From a virus, in the IMG/VR virus record IMGVR_UViG_3300005288_000118, positions 1 through 20,511 of that record: a DNA stretch of 20,511 nt. One strand, 5' to 3'. The position numbers and the translations under genes are program-made. Below the pieces are notes generated by a model that saw only the letters and a list, made by a program, of their open reading frames with translations, had not been told where the DNA came from and searched no databases. Of this stretch, positions 1-8,573 are shown piece by piece. Within the stretch, counting starts at the first letter, position 1, and every line of letters starts with the position of its first letter.

Positions 1-2
1 CC

Positions 3-653
3 GGCGCCGGGGCTTCCATGCTCGGCGTGGCCGGCGGCGGCGCTGCGGCTCTCCTGTACTCCAGCAGCCTCAACGTCGGCGAGGACACCGACCTGCTTAA
101 CAACCGCCTGAAGAAAGGCGGCGGTGAGGCGGTTGCTGCGGTCGTCGACTACTTCATGTCGAAAGGCTGGACCCAGGACCAGGCTGAAGGGATTGCGGCC
201 AACCTGGAGCAGGAAAGCGGGTTCAAGGCGAACGCATCAGGTGACGGCGGCCAGGCCTACGGTCTCGCCCAGTGGCACCCGGACCGGCAAGCGGAGTTCG
301 CCAAGCAGTACGGCAAGGACATCCGCAACTCTACCGGCGCCGAGCAGCTTGAGTTCATCCAACACGAACTCACCAAGGGCAATGAGCGCGCTGCCGGCAA
401 GAGCCTGCGCACTGCCACCAGTTCCTACGACGCTGCAGCAATCGTGTCTCGAGAATATGAGCGCCCAGGCGTGGATTCCGCAGCAAGGTCGCGCGAGGCT
501 GCGAGTCGCGGTGAGCGTGCTTCCGGCTACACCGACAACCGCGTGTATCACATCAATGGCGCGGACACTGAAAAGGTCAAGCAGGTGCTCAACGAGCAAA
601 TGGGCATGATGACCGAGCAGACCATGCAGGATTTCAAGAGCCCTGAACTATGA
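3..653 (+). CDS. Tail tape-measure / tail lysozyme protein, C-terminal part (5' truncated by window)
   Basis: The frame is open to the left edge, so the gene begins outside the window; the ATG at 18 is probably internal. The visible part starts with a Gly/Ala-rich hydrophobic stretch, then a compact lysozyme-like domain of roughly residues 38-110 counted from the ATG at 18. It contains the motif NLEQESGF, with Glu64 and Glu66 as candidate catalytic acids, followed by YGLAQWHPDR. This matches the phage tail lysozyme family (Phage_lysozyme2 type), which opens peptidoglycan during DNA entry and is often fused to the tape-measure protein. The stop overlaps the next start (ATGA at 650), and the next gene is a Dit-like tail protein, the usual place for a tape-measure gene. 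A stand-alone tail hydrolase is the alternative, since the N-terminus is not visible. Confidence 0.75.
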   Translation, partial: GAGASMLGVAGGGAAALLYSSSLNVGEDTDLLNNRLKKGGGEAVAAVVDYFMSKGWTQDQAEGIAANLEQESGFKANASGDGGQAYGLAQWHPDRQAEFAKQYGKDIRNSTGAEQLEFIQHELTKGNERAAGKSLRTATSSYDAAAIVSREYERPGVDSAARSREAASRGERASGYTDNRVYHINGADTEKVKQVLNEQMGMMTEQTMQDFKSPEL

Positions 654-1270
654 GCCTGATGAGCATCTTCACCAAGACGTTGCCAAAGATCGGGCCGCTG
701 GAGTTCGACGCAAAGCTCGAAGGCATCACCAGCAAGGCGATCAGCCTGACGCAGTATCCGGTCGAGTTCGGCGCAAACACAAACGACCACGCCATCCTCC
801 TGCCCAATCGCTACCTGCTGACTGGCGCCGTGTCCAACAGCCCTCTTGGCCTTGGCCTGGATGACATCGGGATGATGGGCGCCGGCGCGCTGGCAACGGT
901 CGTGGGCGGGGTTGGCGGAGCGGCGATCAGTGCTGTGTCCGCTTATCTTCTATCCGGCGGCGACGACACCAGGGCCTCCACGGCCTGGGCGTCACTGACC
1001 GCGCTCCTGGAGGCACGCGCCAAGTTCGACCTGGACACCGGCAAGGAGATCATGCGCGACATGCTGCTCGTCCGCCTGGATGAGCGCACACAGCCTGAGA
1101 ACGAGGATGGTCTGGTGTTCATCGCCGAGCTTCAGCAAGTTCGAATCGTGCGTTCCACGGTTGGCCGCGGGGTTACATCGGCGGACCAGCTCATGCAGAA
1201 CGATACCGTGTCCACCCAAGGCGCGCCGATGGTCTCCACCGGTGATGCGGCAGTAGAGGTAATGCCATGA
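650..1270 (+). CDS. Dit-like phage tail/baseplate protein
   Basis: 206 residues. The start is set by the ATGA overlap with the preceding stop. The N-terminal third reads like the Dit-like tail protein family: a short beta-rich segment on the input polypeptide, with the phrase LTQYPVEFGANTNDHA typical of proteins that couple the tail tube to the baseplate. Residues about 74-104 form an Ala/Gly-rich hydrophobic segment, followed by a helical region containing a WASLTALLEAR stretch. This second half resembles the beta-strand-rich hub-ring element seen in small myovirus baseplates. It lies between the tape-measure end and the baseplate plug, which fits a protein joining the tail tube to the hub. 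The family assignment is from recognition of the sequence pattern, not from a search. Confidence 0.7.
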   Translation: MSLMSIFTKTLPKIGPLEFDAKLEGITSKAISLTQYPVEFGANTNDHAILLPNRYLLTGAVSNSPLGLGLDDIGMMGAGALATVVGGVGGAAISAVSAYLLSGGDDTRASTAWASLTALLEARAKFDLDTGKEIMRDMLLVRLDERTQPENEDGLVFIAELQQVRIVRSTVGRGVTSADQLMQNDTVSTQGAPMVSTGDAAVEVMP

Positions 1271-1569
1271 GCCGTTACAGCGTAGCCGTACAGGCACTTC
1301 CGGCCCAGACCTTCACCGCGCGCCTTGGGAAAAACACCGTGACGATTGAGCTGCAGTGGATGGCAAGGTTCGAGGTGTTCCGCGTGAACATCCTGACCGC
1401 CTTGGGCGCGCCTCTCACGATGGGTCGGTTCCTTCTGCCAAATGTCAACCTTCTGGCCGGGCTTTACCCGCCGCCGGCAGTTGCCTACGGGTCGCTGGTC
1501 CTGGAGGGCGACCTTGCCACGCCTGAGAACCTGGGCATTGACAACGTTTTGGTGTGGTCCGATGAGTGA
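1267..1569 (+). CDS. Baseplate plug protein (Pam3 gp18-like)
   Basis: A 100-residue protein, started by an ATGA overlap with the Dit-like gene. Its pattern (FTARLGKNTVTIELQW, then a strand-rich middle and YGSLVLEGDLATPENLG near the end) matches the small baseplate plug domain described for the cyanophage Pam3 baseplate. In that structure the protein closes the central channel next to the hub. The size (about 100 residues) and the position between the Dit-like and hub genes agree. The last codons overlap the start of the hub gene (ATG at 1562, stop at 1567-1569), so translation is probably coupled. No enzymatic motif is seen. Confidence 0.65.
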   Translation: MSRYSVAVQALPAQTFTARLGKNTVTIELQWMARFEVFRVNILTALGAPLTMGRFLLPNVNLLAGLYPPPAVAYGSLVLEGDLATPENLGIDNVLVWSDE

Positions 1570-2515
1570 TGAAATCTTCCTGCGCAGCTACCGGCTCAAG
1601 CTGGGGCGCGATACCGGCACTCGCATTTACCAGATGCGGGTTGGTGAGATTGTTCCCGGAGATAACGACGGCCTGCGCATCACGTTTCAGGCCACCCACT
1701 TCGCTGGCGGCGCGTTCAGCGTGGCCGAGATCACCATCTACAACGTATCGCTCCAGGCTCAACGGCAAATGCTCGGCGACGGAATCAGCAAGCGCTACCA
1801 GTTCATTTCTCTTGAGGCTGGCTACGGTGACCTGTTCGGCGCGGTCTTTGTCGGGCAGATCGTCAACGTGCAGCGGCACCTGGAAGACGGCGGCGCCACC
1901 AAGGGTATCCGCTTCTTCTGCAAATCCTCCGCCAAGGAGCGCGATCAGAACCTGATAAACCTGACGCTTTCGCCGGAAACCGACCCCGTCCAGATCATCG
2001 AGGAATGCGCTTCGGTATTCGGTGCCGAGATCCAGTTCTACGGGGATTTCTCGGAATTGAAGCGCCGGTCTCGCGGAACGGTTTTGCAGGGCAGCCCCAC
2101 CGCCTGCATGAACGAACTGGGCGAGACCTTCGCCTTCGACTGGATGGTCGAGAATGGCGCGATCAAGATCATCAAGCGCGACTTCGCACTGGATAACCAG
2201 GTCTACGTCATCAGCGCCGGCACCGGGATGATCGGCTCCCCGGTGGTCAGCGACACCGAGGTCGGCATCCGCTACACCCTGAACCCCAAGATAAAGCTGG
2301 GCGACACGATCAAGCTCGAGTCCATGGCGCCGCGCTTCGAGTTCTCCGGGGCGTTCTTCTACGACGTGCCACGCACGATCGGTGAGGGCTACTACAAGGT
2401 CAACTCGCTGGTCTTCGCTGGTGACTCCCACGGGGATCAGTGGGAAAGCCAGATCAGCTGTCTGCGCCTCAGCGCGGCGGCCCAGGCCGGTATTTCACAA
2501 AGGGCAACCCGATGA
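1562..2515 (+). CDS. Baseplate hub protein
   Basis: 317 residues from the ATG at 1562 (MSDEIFLRSYRL). An upstream in-frame ATG at 1442 would run across most of the plug gene in another frame, so the overlap start at 1562 is preferred. The protein is beta-rich, with an LTF.AT/ITIYN pattern near the N-terminus and a later section about IKIIKRDF and VGIRYTLNPKIKLGD. These resemble phage hub proteins of the gpD / gp27 type. The hub forms the trimer on which the spike sits and through which the tape measure and DNA pass. It is flanked by the plug and the Gp138-type spike, the expected neighbours. The stop at 2513-2515 overlaps the ATG at 2512. Confidence 0.7.
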   Translation: MSDEIFLRSYRLKLGRDTGTRIYQMRVGEIVPGDNDGLRITFQATHFAGGAFSVAEITIYNVSLQAQRQMLGDGISKRYQFISLEAGYGDLFGAVFVGQIVNVQRHLEDGGATKGIRFFCKSSAKERDQNLINLTLSPETDPVQIIEECASVFGAEIQFYGDFSELKRRSRGTVLQGSPTACMNELGETFAFDWMVENGAIKIIKRDFALDNQVYVISAGTGMIGSPVVSDTEVGIRYTLNPKIKLGDTIKLESMAPRFEFSGAFFYDVPRTIGEGYYKVNSLVFAGDSHGDQWESQISCLRLSAAAQAGISQRATR

Positions 2516-3168
2516 GTGATCCGCTCTCCTCAAGAACGCAGGCCGAGTACTCCAAGATGCTGGCCGGGATATTCGGCGAGTACCTGAAGGACAACATGCG
2601 CACCAGCGTCCCTGGACACGTCCTCAGCTTCGATCCCGCAACACAGATGGCAGAGGTGCAAATCGGCCTGATGCTGGAGGACAGGCTCGGCAACAAAGAA
2701 CCTCGCCGGCCAATCATCCATGTCCCGGTTCAGTTCTGGGGCGCCGCCGGCGGCACGCTGGAATGCCGGGTTGCCAGCAATACCGAGGGCGTTTTGTTCT
2801 TCTCCCAGGAATGCATCGACTCCTGGGTCGACCAGGGCGGTGTGGCGGTGAAGTCGGAGCCGCGGAGGTTCTCGATCAATGACGCCTACTTCATCCCGGG
2901 CGTGCGTTCGATCCCTGGCGCGATCGCTGATTTCTCCAACGACGGCATCCGCCTGCGCAGCAATGACGGCTCGGCCTATTTCTGGATTCACGACGACAAG
3001 TCGCTGGAAATCGGCGGCGTCGCGCTGAACGTGAAGTGCCCCGCAAACTTTGAACAGGCCGTCACTACCATGACCACCATCCACAACCAGGGCGTGAGCA
3101 TTGGGCTGGAGCACGGGCACATAGGTGTGGAGGCTGGCGACGACATATCAGGACCGGTGAACCCATGA
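2512..3168 (+). CDS. Gp138-type membrane-puncturing spike protein
   Basis: 218 residues from the ATG at 2512 (ATGA overlap; AAGGG lies about 8 bases upstream). An in-frame ATG at 2440 lies inside the hub gene and is disfavoured. The N-terminal half (MRTSVPGHVLSFDPATQMAE, then PIIHVPVQFWGAAGGTL and GVLFFSQECIDSW) is characteristic of the Gp138 N-terminal OB-fold domain of central spike proteins in small contractile phages. The C-terminal part, about residues 145-190, reads as short beta repeats (DGIRLRSNDGSAYFWIHDDKSLEIGG, shown in part), consistent with a triple-stranded beta-helix needle. The tip carries His-rich residues (LEHGHIGVEAGD), which in spike proteins can bind metal. It acts at the end of the tail to pierce the outer membrane. 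Confidence 0.78.
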   Translation: MSDPLSSRTQAEYSKMLAGIFGEYLKDNMRTSVPGHVLSFDPATQMAEVQIGLMLEDRLGNKEPRRPIIHVPVQFWGAAGGTLECRVASNTEGVLFFSQECIDSWVDQGGVAVKSEPRRFSINDAYFIPGVRSIPGAIADFSNDGIRLRSNDGSAYFWIHDDKSLEIGGVALNVKCPANFEQAVTTMTTIHNQGVSIGLEHGHIGVEAGDDISGPVNP

Positions 3169-3530
3169 CGGTACGAAAGCTTGACGAAAATGGCGACCTG
3201 GCCCTTGGCCCGCAAGAGTTCCTGACGGGCTACACGGCCGAGGAAGTGGCCCAAAACGTGATAACGAGGCTCAAGTTCTTCCTCGGCGAGTGGTTCCTCG
3301 ACACCACTGACGGTACCGACTGGTTCGGCAGCGTGCTGGGCAAAGGGTCTGTATTGGCGTCGCGCGAGTCAGTCATTCGTCGTCGAATCCTGCTTACCCC
3401 CGGGTGCGCCGGCATGACGGCCTTCAGCCTGACCACGGACATCGCCACGCGCGAGCTCACCGTGAACGCGTCAATCGTCAGCACTTCTGGCGATAGCATC
3501 GAAATCAACTACGTCCAGGCGATCGTCTAA
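3165..3530 (+). CDS. Baseplate wedge / sheath initiator, gp25-like
   Basis: 121 residues with an ATGA-overlap start. The pattern of an N-terminal strand, TAEEVAQNVITRLKFFLGEWFLD and a following IRRRILLTPG is typical of gp25-like or DUF2634-type baseplate proteins. These nucleate the contractile sheath and form part of the inner wedge. The gene lies directly between the spike and the gpJ/gp47 homologue, the standard order in contractile phages. The stop TAA and the next ATG share one base (TAATG at 3528-3532), so translation is probably coupled. Family assignment is by motif and gene order. Confidence 0.75.
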   Translation: MTVRKLDENGDLALGPQEFLTGYTAEEVAQNVITRLKFFLGEWFLDTTDGTDWFGSVLGKGSVLASRESVIRRRILLTPGCAGMTAFSLTTDIATRELTVNASIVSTSGDSIEINYVQAIV

Positions 3531-4789
3531 TGGCACAAATCACTGATCAAGGCATCACCGGCCGCTCGTTGAACGAATACCTGGCCGATATCGAGGAAAA
3601 AACGCTCGCGATTGATCCCGAGTGGAATATCGACGCAGACAGCCCGGACGGCCAGCGCATCGGTATCGAAGCCGAGCTGCTCACCAACCTGGACGAAGCG
3701 GTGGTTGCGGCGTATCGCAGCAAGGACCCGGACAGCGCAACTGGTGAGGCGCTACGCAACATCGGAAAAATCTCAGGCATACCGATCCGCGACGCCACCT
3801 ACTCGGTCGCTCCGATCACTGTTACAGGCCAAACCAGCGCTACTATCCAGGCAGGATCCCAGGTCCGCAGCCGGATCGACAACACCCTCTGGCTGACAAC
3901 GGCAACGATCGTTATCGGCATCGGGCAGACCGCGAACGGCTTTGTTACCTGCACCACGTCAGGCCGGGTCCTGGCCTCACCTGGCGAGCTAACCATCATC
4001 GGCACGCCTATCAGTGGCTGGGCGTCTGTCACCAACGGCGAGGCTGCGGCCGGGGTCCCGGCGGAGAGCGACGAGGACTTCAGGATCCGCAGGGCTGACG
4101 GGGTTTCCCGGGCCGGCAGCAATATGCGCGACAACATGCGCGCGAACATCGCAAGCGTGTCCGGGGTTACCGATGTCAAGGTCCTGGAAAACAGTAGCGT
4201 CTCGCCTTTCGACTCGGACGGCGTGCCCTACACCGGGATCGCCGTGATTGTGAACGGCGGGTCGGATGCCGACATCGGCCTGGCCATGTACCAGAAGCAC
4301 AATCCAGGCACACCGATGCTGCCGCGCTACGACGCAAAGACTGACACCTGGGTCGATGCGCCTGGCGCCAATGGCGTGAAGGTCGATGTGGTATCTCCCG
4401 TCACCGGGAACAAGAGCGTGATGACCTTTCAACGCGCCACCGGGCTTCCCATTTTCGCGGAAATCACGATTCAAAAAGAGGGCGATCTTCCGTCGAACAT
4501 CGAAGACCTCGTGAGGGAAGCTGTTATTGCTGACTCGACGCGCAGCCTCTTCAGTGGCGAGACAACCACCGGCTTCAATCGTGGCGGCTATGACATTGGC
4601 GAGAAGGTGCCGCCCGGGCGTCTGTACACACCCGTCAACAAGGTGCTCGGCCTGTATGGCGACAGCTACATCACCGCGCTGACGATTGGCCTTACCGCTC
4701 TGGCTCAGGGTCTGACGCCGATCCAGCCGACCATTTCACAAATCGCCACCTTCGACGCCGAGAACATCGCCATAACGGTGCTTCCATGA
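3530..4789 (+). CDS. Baseplate J / gp47-family protein
   Basis: 419 residues, the usual size for the gpJ/gp47 family that builds the baseplate wedge arms. Supporting segments: an N-terminal IDPEWNIDADSPDGQ with downstream LLTNLDEAVVAAYRSKDPDSA; a central EAAAGVPAESDEDFRIRR; and VSGVTDVKVLENSS. The central E-SDEDFR.R motif is the best family signature. It follows the gp25-like gene and precedes a DUF2612 protein, a common baseplate trio. The gene starts by a TAATG overlap and ends in an ATGA overlap. No truncation is visible. Confidence 0.88.
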   Translation: MAQITDQGITGRSLNEYLADIEEKTLAIDPEWNIDADSPDGQRIGIEAELLTNLDEAVVAAYRSKDPDSATGEALRNIGKISGIPIRDATYSVAPITVTGQTSATIQAGSQVRSRIDNTLWLTTATIVIGIGQTANGFVTCTTSGRVLASPGELTIIGTPISGWASVTNGEAAAGVPAESDEDFRIRRADGVSRAGSNMRDNMRANIASVSGVTDVKVLENSSVSPFDSDGVPYTGIAVIVNGGSDADIGLAMYQKHNPGTPMLPRYDAKTDTWVDAPGANGVKVDVVSPVTGNKSVMTFQRATGLPIFAEITIQKEGDLPSNIEDLVREAVIADSTRSLFSGETTTGFNRGGYDIGEKVPPGRLYTPVNKVLGLYGDSYITALTIGLTALAQGLTPIQPTISQIATFDAENIAITVLP

Positions 4790-5445
4790 TCATGGACCAC
4801 GTAGAGCGCGCCAAGTCGCGCATCATCAATGAGTACCGCGATAAGCAGCGAATGGTTCGATGGCTGACCATAACGCCAGAGATTGCCAATGAGCATCTAG
4901 AGGGCGCTCTTGACCAGGTCTATGGAAGCTACGACGTGGACACCGTATCCGGCGAAATGCTGGATGTGATTGGTCGAATTGTTGGTGTTGCACGGCCAAT
5001 ACTGCGCGATGCCGAGTTCGATGTTTTCGGGTATGCGGGGAATGACAGCTACACCAACTACAACATCGCTCCATATATCGGAGACGGCGAAGCAATTGAT
5101 GCACCGTTAAATAATGGTCTCTACCGGAAGCTGATCAAGGCGAAGATCGCCAGGAACATCAGTGACGGTACGGCCGACAGCATCATCCAGCTCCTGGAGA
5201 TCATTATTGGAGTAAAGGTCACGGCACTGGTCAGCAACGGCGACAAGTCGTTTGATATCGGTGTCGCCTCGGAACTGGATAACACCACGCTGTACCTGGT
5301 CGAGAATTTCGACATCATTCCTCGTCCGCAAGGCACCAGGATCGGCGAGATTTTCGTCCTGCCGATCAATATCGACGAAATCGAAGCCTCCTCCTCGCAC
5401 ATCTACGAATACGCGAACTTCACCCTTCCTGGAGATGTAGCCTGA
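4786..5445 (+). CDS. DUF2612 baseplate/tail protein
   Basis: 219 residues, starting by ATGA overlap; an ATG six bases downstream (4792) is an equally possible start. The middle (VSGEMLDVIGRIVGVARP, then LYRKLIKAKIARNISDGTADSI and LLEIIIGVKV) matches the DUF2612 family. These proteins follow gpJ in many phages and act as the second wedge protein (gpI-like), linking the baseplate to the fibres. Nothing catalytic is seen. The stop shares a base with the following ATG (TGATG at 5443-5447). Confidence 0.75.
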   Translation: MIMDHVERAKSRIINEYRDKQRMVRWLTITPEIANEHLEGALDQVYGSYDVDTVSGEMLDVIGRIVGVARPILRDAEFDVFGYAGNDSYTNYNIAPYIGDGEAIDAPLNNGLYRKLIKAKIARNISDGTADSIIQLLEIIIGVKVTALVSNGDKSFDIGVASELDNTTLYLVENFDIIPRPQGTRIGEIFVLPINIDEIEASSSHIYEYANFTLPGDVA

Positions 5446-6287
5446 TGGCAAGACAGCCCTTCAATACGCGCTGGGCTCAAGGTGTTGAGTCCGAAGACAA
5501 CCTGAATTCATTCAAGGCTCCTGGCGACGTGCGAATCAACACCGGCTGGGAGGGCGGACAAGATAAGGACGCTCCACCGGCTGGCCAGGAAAACTGGTGG
5601 CATAACCGCGTAGATACCGCTCTACAGGGCGTTGAGCGGAATGGCGTTATGTTCTGGCACCCTCAGGCAATTTACGGCCTGGGTGCACCTACCTATGGCT
5701 CTGACGGGAACTACTACGAGAGCCTACAAATCGAAAACACCGGAAACGATCCTGTATCGACGATCGGGTTCTGGCGCTATCGCGGAGCATCTTTTTTTTC
5801 TGGGCATGAGCCTGGCGATTTGAAGATGGTAGCCCACAACAACATCCCCTCGTCAGGATGGCTGAAGTGTAATGGCGCGGTTCTTTTGCGATCGTCGTAC
5901 CAGTTACTTTTTTCTGCGATCGGAACGACCCATAACATCGGCGGGGAAACAAATCTCCAGTTCCGGCTTCCTGACTACCGCGGCGAGTTTATGCGAGGTT
6001 TTGACGATGGCCGGGGGATTGATCCAGGCCGGGCATTTGGTTCATATCAAAAAGGCTCCCTGACTGCTTATGACCCAACGGTAGCCACGCCAGCGCTCTC
6101 TTCACTGCACACCACCGCCGCTGACTCATCGATACGCAATGATGTTGGCTTGGATTCGCCCGTAATATCTGAGTACCCGGTAGCCGATGTGGTTACCGGA
6201 ACTCCAACGCAAATCTACACGATTGCCTCCGCGGCAGGCGTGTCTAGGCCCAGAAACAAAACAGTGAACTACTGGATTAAATACTGA
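5445..6287 (+). CDS. Tail fibre / collar-domain protein
   Basis: 280 residues. The N-terminal half (FNTRWAQGVESEDN; later PAGQENWWHNRVDTALQ) is a likely baseplate-attachment region found in short tail fibres. From about residue 121 a phage tail collar domain is evident: PGDLKMVAHN, SSGWLKCNGAVLL, FRLPDYRGEFMRGFDDGRG. The protein ends in RPRNKTVNYWIKY, the usual C-terminus of collar-type fibres. The role is host recognition at the tail tip. It is short for a fibre and has no long coiled or repeat shaft, so it may be a compact adhesin working beside the larger tailspike encoded at 8631. It starts by TGATG overlap and is followed by a small partner gene in the same coupling. Confidence 0.8.
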   Translation: MARQPFNTRWAQGVESEDNLNSFKAPGDVRINTGWEGGQDKDAPPAGQENWWHNRVDTALQGVERNGVMFWHPQAIYGLGAPTYGSDGNYYESLQIENTGNDPVSTIGFWRYRGASFFSGHEPGDLKMVAHNNIPSSGWLKCNGAVLLRSSYQLLFSAIGTTHNIGGETNLQFRLPDYRGEFMRGFDDGRGIDPGRAFGSYQKGSLTAYDPTVATPALSSLHTTAADSSIRNDVGLDSPVISEYPVADVVTGTPTQIYTIASAAGVSRPRNKTVNYWIKY

Positions 6288-6496
6288 TGAGTATTCAAGT
6301 TGGAAGCGGCCAGCGGGTTGTTTTTCAGACTGACGTAAATGGTTTTTACGTTGGCGAGGCAGTGGCTGATCCGGACCCGCAGAACGAAGGTAATTGGCTG
6401 ATCCCGGCCGGATGCGTTGAGGCAAAGCCTCCGGCCATACCGCGCGGCAAAAGCGCACAGTGGGTCGGCTACAAGTGGAAGCTCATTGATATGTAG
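6287..6496 (+). CDS. Small tail-fibre assembly-like protein
   Basis: 69 residues, started by TGATG overlap with the fibre gene. The pattern (FYVGEAVADPDPQNEGNWLI, PAGCVEAKPPAIPRGKSAQW, then a final Y-K-W-K-L) resembles short tail-fibre assembly or chaperone-type proteins. These typically have Y-G-x2-G, PP and a terminal W-x-G-x-W region and sit directly after a fibre gene. The likely job is folding or attachment of the fibre upstream. It is shorter than the lambda gpK-type assembly family, so function rests mainly on position and the PP/W motif. Confidence 0.55.
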   Translation: MSIQVGSGQRVVFQTDVNGFYVGEAVADPDPQNEGNWLIPAGCVEAKPPAIPRGKSAQWVGYKWKLIDM

Positions 6497-6503
6497 GTGA
6501 ATT

Positions 6504-6947
6504 ATGGAACGCAAGCGCAAGCGTCACTTCAGCGACAAGATGGAAAAGTTCTGTCTTGCCTATGTCGAGACAGCCAACGCCGCCGAGTCCTATCGAATCG
6601 CCTACAACACGGAAAACATGGCCACGGCCACCATTGGCCGCGAAGGCTACAACACTCTGCAGAAGCCCCAGGTTCAAGCCAGGCTCGAAGAATTAAGGAA
6701 GCAGGTCATGGAGCGTCACGAAATCACCGTCGACACTCTTCTGGCCGAGCTGGAAGAGGCGCGCTTGCTGGGAAAGGAAACCGGCAAGGCTTCGGCAATG
6801 GTTACCGCGTCCATGGGCAAAGCAAAGCTTCTGGGCCTGGATAGACAGATTGTTGAGCTCACAGGCAAGGACGGGGCGCCGATTGAAACCAATTCGACGG
6901 TAACGGTTGACCAGAAGGCCTTGAACTCCGTGCTGGGCTGTCTATGA
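6504..6947 (+). CDS. Terminase small subunit
   Basis: 147 residues. It starts at ATG 6504, with AGGTG a few bases upstream. The N-terminal region, about residues 8-75 (FSDKMEKFCLAYVETANAAESYRIAY, in part; then LQKPQVQARLEELRKQ), matches the Terminase_2 small-subunit family. This family binds the packaging site through a helix-turn-helix and recruits the large subunit. The second half holds an acidic helical oligomerisation segment (TLLAELEEARLLGKETGKAS). It overlaps the large subunit start (ATGA at 6944). This is the only junction in the late block with a gap upstream (7 bases), so packaging genes may have an independent ribosome entry. Placement after the tail genes is unusual. Confidence 0.85.
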   Translation: MERKRKRHFSDKMEKFCLAYVETANAAESYRIAYNTENMATATIGREGYNTLQKPQVQARLEELRKQVMERHEITVDTLLAELEEARLLGKETGKASAMVTASMGKAKLLGLDRQIVELTGKDGAPIETNSTVTVDQKALNSVLGCL

Positions 6948-8554
6948 GCAAGCTGCTCGATTGGGATGTAATGAGCAGCGCAGAACGACAAGCAGCAAAA
7001 CTAATTAGCGAGCACTCACCGCTGTCGTTCATGCGCGTCTTTTTCCAGTTGAACCAGGGCATGAAGATGCTCTGCAACTGGCACCACCGCTACATGGACC
7101 ACACGGCCTTGAGGGTGTTGTCTGGCGAATTGAAGAATGTCGTGTTCAACATGCCGCCAGGCGGCACTAAGACTGAATTCTGGTCGATCCACGTGCCTTC
7201 ATACGCCATGACCATGTACGACCGGACGCGCACGCTTAACGTCTCCTACTCCAAGGCCTTGGTCGAAGAGAACTCGAACCGCATCAAGTCGATCATCACC
7301 AGTGATGAGTATCAGGATTTGTGGCCGTGCGACTTGGGAAAGGCCGACGTGGCCAACTGGGTCATCACCGATGAACGCGGGCGCAACAAGCACCAGATCT
7401 TCAGCCGTTCCACCGGCGGGCAGATTACCGGCGTGCGTGGCGGCTATATCTCTGAAGGCTTCACCGGCTTCATCAACCTGGATGACCCGGAGAAGGCCGA
7501 CAGCGCCTTCAGCGCAACCATGCGGGCGAAGGCTCAGCGCATCATCACCAACACCCTGCGCAGCCGGCGGGCCTCACCAGACACCCCCGTCATCTGCACG
7601 CAGCAGCGCCTGCACACGGATGACGTGTCGGGTTTCCTGCTAAAGGGCGGCATGGGGCTGGACTTCGCGCACATCAAGGTGCCTGCCCTGGTCACGCGCG
7701 ACTACATCGCCAGTTTGCCGGACGAGATCCGCGAACACGCCGAGCGTGATGTCTTTTCGGGTCCGTCAATCGTCCGTGGCGGCGTTGAATACTGGTCCTA
7801 CTGGCCCGCCAAGGAAACCGTTGAGGACCTGATGGCGCTGTGGGATCGCGACCCCTACACCATGGTCAGCCAGTACCAGCAAGAGCCGGTAGCCCTGACA
7901 GGCGGCATGATCGACGCCGACTGGTTCAAGACCTACGAGCAGCTTCCCTTCCTGGTCTGGCGCGGCGTGTACGTCGACACCGCACAGAAAACCGGCGAGC
8001 AGCATGACTTTTCCGTTTTCAATCACTGCGGCCTGGGCGTAGACGGAAATCTATACCTTATCGATGTACATCGCGGCAAATGGGACGCAGGCGATCTTGA
8101 GGCTGAAGCCCTGCGCGTGTGGCAAAAGTGGAAGGATTGGGACCAGTTCCGTCCGGCTGCCCTTCGATACATGCGCGTCGAGGACAAATCATCGGGAACC
8201 GGCCTGATCCAGACGATCAGCAAGAAGGGCGCGATACCGATCGAGCCTCAGCCGCGCGGCCCGGCGGCCAACAAGGTAACCCGCTGCATGGATGCTGTTC
8301 CGTGGCTCAAGTCGGGCCGGGTATTCGTGCCGGCCATTTACGACGATCAAGGCCGCAAGATCGAGCACGTCAAGGACCACCGTGGCGAGATTGTTGCTTC
8401 CACGGACTGGGTAACACCGTTTCTCACCGAGGCATCGGCCTTCACCGCCGACGATACCCACGACTTCGACGACCAGGTGGACACCCTGTTCGACGCGGTC
8501 GCCGACATGCTCATCAACGGTAACGGCGACTTCTTCTCCGGCAACTGGCTTTAA
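6944..8554 (+). CDS. Terminase large subunit (ATPase-nuclease)
   Basis: 536 residues, a normal length. The packaging ATPase region holds a Walker A-like NMPPGGTKTE (about residues 69-78), a Walker B-like GFINLDDP (175-182), and CTQQRLHTDD (219-227), which fits the coupling motif. QYQQEP (310-315) is a conserved feature of this terminase branch. The C-terminal RNase H-like nuclease has Asp345 in VYVDTAQKT, Glu413 in RVEDKSSGTG, and acidic HDFDDQVD (507-513), giving the acidic metal-binding set. It pumps phage DNA into the prohead and cuts it. The start is fixed by ATGA overlap with the small subunit. It ends 76 bases before the tailspike gene. Confidence 0.92.
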   Translation: MSKLLDWDVMSSAERQAAKLISEHSPLSFMRVFFQLNQGMKMLCNWHHRYMDHTALRVLSGELKNVVFNMPPGGTKTEFWSIHVPSYAMTMYDRTRTLNVSYSKALVEENSNRIKSIITSDEYQDLWPCDLGKADVANWVITDERGRNKHQIFSRSTGGQITGVRGGYISEGFTGFINLDDPEKADSAFSATMRAKAQRIITNTLRSRRASPDTPVICTQQRLHTDDVSGFLLKGGMGLDFAHIKVPALVTRDYIASLPDEIREHAERDVFSGPSIVRGGVEYWSYWPAKETVEDLMALWDRDPYTMVSQYQQEPVALTGGMIDADWFKTYEQLPFLVWRGVYVDTAQKTGEQHDFSVFNHCGLGVDGNLYLIDVHRGKWDAGDLEAEALRVWQKWKDWDQFRPAALRYMRVEDKSSGTGLIQTISKKGAIPIEPQPRGPAANKVTRCMDAVPWLKSGRVFVPAIYDDQGRKIEHVKDHRGEIVASTDWVTPFLTEASAFTADDTHDFDDQVDTLFDAVADMLINGNGDFFSGNWL

Positions 8555-8573
8555 CCCTACCCCCTGACACGCC

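Noticed and set aside
1445-2431. A 328-residue open frame on the minus strand opposite the hub gene.
   Set aside because: It is antisense to a gene with clear family context and operon overlaps. Long shadow frames are common in high-GC DNA, and the translated sequence has no recognisable domain.
6497-6844. A GTG-started frame overlapping the terminase small subunit.
   Set aside because: The ATG at 6504 in another frame gives a recognised terminase family and the ATGA link to the large subunit; the alternative is a basic, featureless sequence.
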